A stretch of 29,661 bases of DNA from JAGOFO01 sp964522105 (lineage in GTDB: Bacteria > Myxococcota_A > UBA9042 > DTJE01), in NCBI GenBank assembly GCA_964522105.1, contig CAZFVA010000034.1:1-29661 (forward strand), given 5' to 3'. The notes under the pieces are model-generated. The model was not told the DNA's origin. It saw only the letters and a list, made by a program, of their open reading frames with translations, and did no database searches. Position numbers and translations under genes: made by a program. Numbering within the stretch: position 1 is the stretch's first letter; every line of letters starts with the position of its first letter. Shown here one piece after another: positions 25,118 through 29,661 of the stretch.

Positions 25118-25219
25118 TCCTGTCATCCGGCCGCGAATGCCCGAGCCTTGGCTCCATAACCACCTTCTAACATTCCCGATTTCGTGCAAAAATGAACCGT
25201 TTTCATCCAGGGGAGCTCA

Positions 25220-25642
25220 ATGAACGACTGCATCTTCTGCAAAATAGCGGCAGGCACAATTCCGGCAACTGAGGTTTACCGCGACAACGATTTCATAGCA
25301 TTTATGGACATCAACCCAATCAACAAAGGACACGTCCTGCTTATCCCGATTATGCACGCAGACAGGCTGACCGATCTGCCGGGCGACATCCTTTCAAAGG
25401 AGCTTCCGCTGGCAGCCAGAATTGCATCGGCAGTCCTGAAATCCACTGGAATGCCCGACTTCAACCTGATGAATGCAAACGGTCCCGCAGCCGGACAGGA
25501 AGTGTTTCACCATCACCTCCACATCATCCCAAGGCGACCCGGTGATCACATGAAGATGAAAATTGAACACGAAACTTATGGTGAAGGCGAATCCGGGGCG
25601 CTTGCCACGGTGATTCGCAGTCACATGTCAGATAAGCCGTAA
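25220..25642 (+). CDS. HIT-family nucleotide phosphoryl hydrolase/transferase
   Basis: A 140-residue histidine-triad protein that probably hydrolyses nucleoside phosphoramidates or similar adenylated compounds. It has the zinc-type N-terminus CIFCKIAAGTIPA (Cys4, Cys7), the strand GHVLLIPIMHADRL, and the active-site triad FHHHLHIIPR. His97, His99 and His101 form the H-x-H-x-H motif and His99 should be the nucleophile. The C-terminal tail (residues 110-140) is longer than in the minimal Hint proteins. ATG at 25220 follows GGGGAG. It stands 70 bases before the next gene on the same strand. HIT proteins are general housekeeping factors, so nothing specific can be inferred from its neighbours. 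Confidence 0.93.
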   Translation: MNDCIFCKIAAGTIPATEVYRDNDFIAFMDINPINKGHVLLIPIMHADRLTDLPGDILSKELPLAARIASAVLKSTGMPDFNLMNANGPAAGQEVFHHHLHIIPRRPGDHMKMKIEHETYGEGESGALATVIRSHMSDKP

Positions 25643-25713
25643 GTAGCCGTACTATTTGTGAACTGAAGGCAAGCTTGCGTTGATGCGAAGACGAATTGCC
25701 GGGAAATGACATC

Positions 25714-27666
25714 ATGAATTCGTTTGAAGTCCTTGACCTGATAAAGCCGGCACTGCGGCCACTTCCGAAAGATTCTGGCGGGTCACATTCCAAAATCTTC
25801 TTCATCGATGCCGAGCATCTTGGCGAAATTCTGGCCGGACAGACAGACCCGAAGAACGCAGACAAGGCCAGGGAACTGGGCAGGCAGATCGGCGAAAGGT
25901 TTCTGCTGAAGGTCGGAAACATCCATGATTACGTTATCAAGCTGAAAAACGGCAACGAATCGGTCATCAGACGGGCGCTGCCTTCCGAAGCTTTCGGGCC
26001 GGGCGGCTATAACATGGCCCCCACGCTGGAAAAGGTCCACACCGACGTGCGCGAAGCAGTCCGACAGATTCCGTTCATGGGCCACGGGGACAGACGCGGG
26101 CAGCTTGCCCCCGACATTCTTGGGGATATTGGCAGATGCCTTGCAGGCGAAAAGCAGGGTAACTCGGCTGACGGCACCTTTCTGGTTGAAGACACGCTTG
26201 ATGGGGTAAGGCGGGTTTCAATCCGCGAAATCCTGAAAAACGACCCCTTTTTCAAAGCCAGTGTAAATTCAATCATCGAGATGCAGCGGTTTCAGGAATA
26301 CCTGCGCTTCAGCCCGATTGACACGACGACAGAGCGACGGTTAAGCGACTTTTTCAATGCGCCTATAACGGTCGGAATCAGGGACGTCATCAGATATCTG
26401 GAAGGGTCCAGGCACCCATCACTTGGCTGGAAAGGCGCCCGAAAGGTAATTGATAAAAGTTTCACCGATTTCGGGCGCGAATCGTTCGTCTGCCCTGAAT
26501 TCAACTACTACACTGACTCGCTTGAATATTCGGCGCAACATCTTGACGAACTGAAGGTCGGCAATCTAACTGCTTCAAAACATTTCGCAAAAATACTGGC
26601 TGAACGCGTGTTTGTTGAGCTGCGGCATGGCGGACCGGCCGACAGCATGTCTGACAGCCAGATAGAAGCTCTGGCCGATGCAATCCTGAGTATTCATTTC
26701 GACTATCCCGTTTACGAGATTGACCCGCAGACTGCTGTCATCAGCACATCGACGGCAAAACTGGTGATGCGATCCTCTGTGTGCACGGCCGCTCACCTGC
26801 TGGACATCAAAACCCCTGACAGACGCAACCCGATCTCTGAAAGTTCGGCAAAGAGGGCATCCATTCTTTCCCGGTTTGTCGAAGACCTTCCCAGGGACGA
26901 ACACGAACTGTTCTTCTTCAAGGTCAATTCGCTTCTGTGGGAGTTCGCCGCACGGGGCGGGGTACCGGACGAAAGCCTGACGCCGCATCCATACCGCCGA
27001 ATTAACAAGACTTTTTACTGTTTCCAGGAGCTGGCCCAGTACCCGCTGAAGATGCGCGGCACCGTTGAAAAGACGGTAACGCTTGAAGACATATATGGCC
27101 CGGAAGGCAAAAGCATACTGGCGGCCCACCCCGAACTGGCGCCGAAACTGCTGGTTTTCTTCATTATGACGTACCGCTATTACACTGAAACAGGACACAT
27201 TCCCGACCTGCGGCCCGACGATGCCGGAATCGACCTGTTCATCAAAGGAATTTACGGGTATTCGACGCGGAATGTGCTGGTCGCGCTGGGCAGGGACAGT
27301 AACGGCAATCCCGACAGTGACGTCAGATTTGTAGACAGCAGGGACCAGTTCAAACAGTACCGGCGCTGGGAAGACAGGGACAAGCCGCTTGGGATCGTCA
27401 AATATGGAATGAGACTTTTGAGCCCGCTCGCCAGGCCCGGCCTGGAAAGGGCAATCGGCATATACACATCCGAAGCGGCGGGCAAGACGACCAGGCCGGC
27501 GCCCCGTATGGCCCAGGACGTTTCAATCAAACTGCGGGAAGTTCTGCGCCGCAGCGTCGATGCAGCTACCAGCGGCTCAAGGGTTTTCCTGGAGGACGCC
27601 ATGGATGACACGTCAAAAGAAGTTGAAAAAGTCATCAAACGAATGTCCCGGGATGACCAGTCCTGA
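25714..27666 (+). CDS. hypothetical 650-residue protein, family not recognised
   Basis: A large cytosolic protein without signal peptide or membrane segments. I do not recognise it. The N-terminal part (HSKIFFIDAEHLGEIL and GNIHDYVIKLKNG) and the helical middle (about residues 180-470, many aromatic residues) have no motif I can name. In the C-terminal part, TGHIPDLRPDDAGIDLF (about 485-501) is followed by STRNVLVALGRD and DVRFVDSRDQFKQYRR. The order D...(n)VLV...(V/I)D weakly recalls the catalytic loop and DFG-like Asp of ABC1/aminoglycoside-type kinases. The glycine-rich loop and the VAIK lysine are not obvious. The C-terminus is basic and helical. ATG at 25714 follows GGGAA; an upstream TTG at 25696 is also open. 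It lies after the HIT gene and before the lipoprotein promoter. Confidence 0.8.
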   Translation: MNSFEVLDLIKPALRPLPKDSGGSHSKIFFIDAEHLGEILAGQTDPKNADKARELGRQIGERFLLKVGNIHDYVIKLKNGNESVIRRALPSEAFGPGGYNMAPTLEKVHTDVREAVRQIPFMGHGDRRGQLAPDILGDIGRCLAGEKQGNSADGTFLVEDTLDGVRRVSIREILKNDPFFKASVNSIIEMQRFQEYLRFSPIDTTTERRLSDFFNAPITVGIRDVIRYLEGSRHPSLGWKGARKVIDKSFTDFGRESFVCPEFNYYTDSLEYSAQHLDELKVGNLTASKHFAKILAERVFVELRHGGPADSMSDSQIEALADAILSIHFDYPVYEIDPQTAVISTSTAKLVMRSSVCTAAHLLDIKTPDRRNPISESSAKRASILSRFVEDLPRDEHELFFFKVNSLLWEFAARGGVPDESLTPHPYRRINKTFYCFQELAQYPLKMRGTVEKTVTLEDIYGPEGKSILAAHPELAPKLLVFFIMTYRYYTETGHIPDLRPDDAGIDLFIKGIYGYSTRNVLVALGRDSNGNPDSDVRFVDSRDQFKQYRRWEDRDKPLGIVKYGMRLLSPLARPGLERAIGIYTSEAAGKTTRPAPRMAQDVSIKLREVLRRSVDAATSGSRVFLEDAMDDTSKEVEKVIKRMSRDDQS

Positions 27667-27696
27667 CGACGCCCCACCAATAATTCGGTCATTAAT

Positions 27697-27726
27697 TTGT
27701 ATGTTGAGTCGGCAGGTTGTTAGAAT
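27697..27726 (+). promoter_or_regulatory. promoter of the lipoprotein/endopeptidase genes
   Basis: TTGTAT (27697-27702), an 18-base spacer and the extended -10 TGTTAGAAT (TAGAAT at 27721-27726) precede the small lipoprotein gene. Start near 27733, with a leader of about 47 bases. Confidence 0.6.
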
Positions 27727-27779
27727 CTGTTTAAACCGGGTGTACCCCCACGTGGCGCCGGTATATGGAGGACTGAGTG

Positions 27780-28007
27780 ATGAACAGAGCGTTCATGCTT
27801 TTGTGCGGAAGCCTGCTTCTGCTGTTTTGCGCCTGTGAAACCGGACTGCCACGCTACGCGCCGGCAGGCGGCTCCTACGTGAAGAACGGCGGCGGAAACA
27901 GATACTCGTTTACCGGTGGCGGCAACGTCACATATGAAGTCCCGGACGGCGGATTCGCGATTGATACCGGCTTCGTCGGTGACGCCGGCGAAGACACCAA
28001 TTTCTAG
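27780..28007 (+). CDS. small Gly-rich lipoprotein
   Basis: A 75-residue protein. The signal peptide is hydrophobic (LLCGSLLLLFCAC) and ends at a Cys, with a second Cys two residues earlier, so lipidation is likely. The mature part is Gly-rich and aromatic (GGSYVKNGGGNRYSFTGGGN) with two GGG-containing repeats, and ends in an acidic tail (VGDAGEDTNF). ATG at 27780 is chosen with GGAGG eight bases upstream; a GTG one codon earlier is possible. It is the first gene after the promoter, followed at 41 bases by another lipoprotein and then the endopeptidase. Function unknown; a role in the envelope near the peptidoglycan enzyme is a guess. Confidence 0.72.
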   Translation: MNRAFMLLCGSLLLLFCACETGLPRYAPAGGSYVKNGGGNRYSFTGGGNVTYEVPDGGFAIDTGFVGDAGEDTNF

Positions 28008-28048
28008 TCACGGCTTGCGACAGTCCGACTTCTGACGGCGAGGCTTAC

Positions 28049-28708
28049 GTGAACACACCGGGCAGCATCACCAGGGCGGCTTTGCTTCACGCAGTCGCGA
28101 CAATAATTCCAACGACATTGGCCGTAGTTATTCTGGTTGCCGGCTTTACTGCCTGCGGCCCGATGGCCCCTGACACCAGCACCGCACTCGGCGCGTACGA
28201 TGTCTACCGCGCGGCGGTCGACCGGGGCGCCTGGGAAGAAGTATTCCCACTGCTGGTCCCGGAAGTTAAAGACAAGATTACCAAGACGTGGGAAATCAAT
28301 AAGAAGACAGCGCTGCTGATCGAAAACTCGTTACCGGCGCCGCTGAAAATGAATTTCATCGCCGAGATCGGGCCTGAACCAATCAGAAACGCCGGCACCC
28401 CGGGCGCTTACTTTGCGGCGACGGTCAACTCTTCAAGAAGGATCGTCAATTCGCAGGTCCAGTCCATATCGTCAGTAGTTTCAACGATGCGTGAAGAACC
28501 GAAGGGCAGCGGACGATGGACGATTCTGCCGCTTTCCGGACAGCCTGTTAACGTCATCTACTGTGAAGACGGCAACTACCACATTGTTCCCGATCCTCAG
28601 GATCTGAAACAGATTAAGAACGCCTTTGTCGAAGCCAATGACCGGTACGCCAGAATACGGCAGGTTATTGATTCCCTTGGTAAAGACACCAGGCCAGCCC
28701 CCAGATGA
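28049..28708 (+). CDS. lipoprotein, function unknown
   Basis: A 219-residue lipoprotein: the basic N-terminus and long hydrophobic segment end FTACG (Cys36), so the signal peptide is longer than usual. The mature part opens with GAYDVYRAAVDRGAWEEVFPLL, resembling small tetratricopeptide/NTF2-type domains that start in the same way in other delta-type lipoproteins. The C-terminal part has GSGRWTILPLSGQPVNVIYC, then a charged helix. GTG at 28049 has GAGG about six bases upstream. Its stop overlaps the start of the endopeptidase gene (ATGA, 28705-28708), so the two are translationally coupled, and I infer a functional link with peptidoglycan hydrolysis. Confidence 0.8.
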   Translation: MNTPGSITRAALLHAVATIIPTTLAVVILVAGFTACGPMAPDTSTALGAYDVYRAAVDRGAWEEVFPLLVPEVKDKITKTWEINKKTALLIENSLPAPLKMNFIAEIGPEPIRNAGTPGAYFAATVNSSRRIVNSQVQSISSVVSTMREEPKGSGRWTILPLSGQPVNVIYCEDGNYHIVPDPQDLKQIKNAFVEANDRYARIRQVIDSLGKDTRPAPR

Positions 28709-29526
28709 AATACGTTCCAAAGAATCGGCCACTATTAGCACTTCCTGCGGCATTGCTGCTTTTCGCGGTCGCCTGCGCAGCGCCTCAGCAGCAGATTCAG
28801 CCCGAGTCGGAAGAAGAAGAACCTGAGCTTAAGACCGAAAAAATTCCAACCGAATTGCAGAAACCGGCAGTCAAGAATCAATCAATCATTTCGTTTGTGA
28901 CGCCACGCGGTCAGCCTGTCACGTTAAATGTGCCGTCGGATTCAGAATCGATCGGCACACCGGTCAACGGCCGTCTGGCAAACGCCCGCTGCATGAGAGC
29001 GGAAGGCCCCGGATTCATTCACCCATCTAACGCGTCGTGCGGCACTGACGAAACGGTGATGCTGACGATGTTTGCCGTTGGCGAGCTACTTCGTGACTAT
29101 CCTGAAACGGTGCCCGTGCTGATCGGCAGCCTGTCGTCACGGGAGGGCGGCCCGCTGAAGCCTCACAAATCCCACCAGTCAGGGCGTGACATAGACATCG
29201 GATTGTTTGCGCGCGGAAACGTCGCGGTGGAAACGTTCGGTGCGCTTGACCAGCAGGAAATTGATTTTGAAAAGACCCTGACACTTCTGGTGAACCTGAT
29301 TGCGACCGGGCGGGTTCAATTCATATTCATAAACTATTCAATGCAGCCATCATTCGTGGAAGCGGCAAAGGCCCAGGGATACGACAAAGAGCAGATCGAC
29401 TATCTGTTCCAATACCCGAAGGGCAAAGACGCAAGACAGGGAATAATCAGGCACGCCAACGGTCACACCCGACACGCGCATGTTCGGTTTGCCTGCCCGC
29501 AAAGTGACACGAGATGCGCCGAATAA
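28705..29526 (+). CDS. MepA-type penicillin-insensitive murein endopeptidase, lipoprotein form
   Basis: A zinc LAS-family peptidase (M74) that cleaves D-Ala-mDAP cross-links in peptidoglycan. The 273 residues contain SIGTPVNGRL (about 82-91), HKSHQSGRDIDIGL (His154, His157, Asp162, Asp164), and the C-terminal HANGHTRHAHVRFACP (His250, His254, His257, His259). By comparison with E. coli MepA (H113, D120, H211), His157, Asp164 and His259 are the likely zinc ligands. The N-terminus is a signal peptide ending AVAC (Cys24), followed by an acidic linker (SEEEEPELKTEK), so this version is probably membrane-anchored instead of freely periplasmic like E. coli MepA. It begins in the stop of the preceding lipoprotein gene (ATGA). 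Confidence 0.93.
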   Translation: MKYVPKNRPLLALPAALLLFAVACAAPQQQIQPESEEEEPELKTEKIPTELQKPAVKNQSIISFVTPRGQPVTLNVPSDSESIGTPVNGRLANARCMRAEGPGFIHPSNASCGTDETVMLTMFAVGELLRDYPETVPVLIGSLSSREGGPLKPHKSHQSGRDIDIGLFARGNVAVETFGALDQQEIDFEKTLTLLVNLIATGRVQFIFINYSMQPSFVEAAKAQGYDKEQIDYLFQYPKGKDARQGIIRHANGHTRHAHVRFACPQSDTRCAE

Positions 29527-29556
29527 GACCGCCACTGACACCAATTTAATCTGAAA

Positions 29557-29661
29557 TTACTTAGACTTATCCGCAAAGGCCAGCAAAGAATCAATAATAG
29601 CGGAAGACACGGCAAAGGCCTGTCGGGCAAACGCCTTCTGGCCCGGGGCGGCCGCAATATA
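29557..29661 (-). CDS. C-terminal end of an unidentified gene
   Basis: A minus-strand frame enters from the right edge and ends at TAA (29559-29557). The 34 visible residues (including QKAFARQAFAVSSAIIDSLL) are Ala-rich and helix-like, ending LLAFADKSK. They read as a natural protein C-terminus. It converges with the endopeptidase gene, leaving 30 bases between the two stops. Too little is visible to name it. Confidence 0.5.
   Translation of the reverse strand, partial: YIAAAPGQKAFARQAFAVSSAIIDSLLAFADKSK

Noticed and set aside
24863..25159. Deacetylase read in frame through the N run to a TAA, as a 98-residue protein
   Set aside because: The 100 N are a placeholder of unknown length, so the frame after the gap has no meaning.

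Overview
The window looks like a chromosomal segment of a Gram-negative bacterium of the former Deltaproteobacteria (Myxococcota/Bradymonadota-like). The reasons are a delta-type 16S rRNA 5' region, many large secreted lipoproteins with Asp/Ala-rich linkers after the lipobox, a murein endopeptidase of the MepA type, and moderately GC-rich codon use. A run of exactly 100 N (25018-25117) marks a scaffold gap, so this is probably a draft or metagenome-assembled genome. The lineage call is an inference from familiarity; a 16S search would decide it.

Region 1 (1-5.8 kb, minus strand): the 5' third of a 16S rRNA gene, its leader with a boxA-like element, and three tandem TTGACA promoters. Upstream on the same strand is a translation operon: cysS, a small degenerate J-domain protein, def (peptide deformylase), fmt (Met-tRNA formyltransferase), a lipoprotein and a 102-residue unknown protein. 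cysS is preceded by a good promoter, a structured leader and a possible 14-codon upstream ORF with two Cys codons whose stop overlaps the cysS start (GTGA). I regard this as the most interesting regulatory signal in the window.

Region 2 (5.8-13 kb): a plus-strand operon of a CPBP intramembrane protease (apparently leaderless), an AMP-forming acyl-CoA ligase and an overlapping GNAT acetyltransferase. It converges on a minus-strand set: a lipoprotein with two possible ExbD-like folds, an L-threonine aldolase-type PLP enzyme and a small CoA-binding protein. The ligase ends in the PX4GK motif that Pat-type GNAT enzymes acetylate in other bacteria, which suggests local control of the ligase.

Region 3 (13-22.6 kb): a metallophosphoesterase and three very large lipoproteins. 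One has Ig-like domains followed by a region resembling the TULIP/BPI lipid-binding fold. One has a probable beta-propeller and an alpha/alpha-toroid domain. One carries a caspase-like (CHAT/gingipain-type, clan CD) His/Cys arrangement with a C-terminal jelly-roll-like domain.

Region 4 (22.7-29.7 kb): a plus-strand glycan gene set (UDP-galactopyranose-mutase-like FAD protein, family 2 glycosyltransferase, polysaccharide deacetylase cut by the gap), a HIT protein, a 650-residue protein of unknown function, then two lipoproteins and a MepA-family endopeptidase lipoprotein under a recognisable promoter. The window ends in the C-terminus of an unidentified minus-strand gene.
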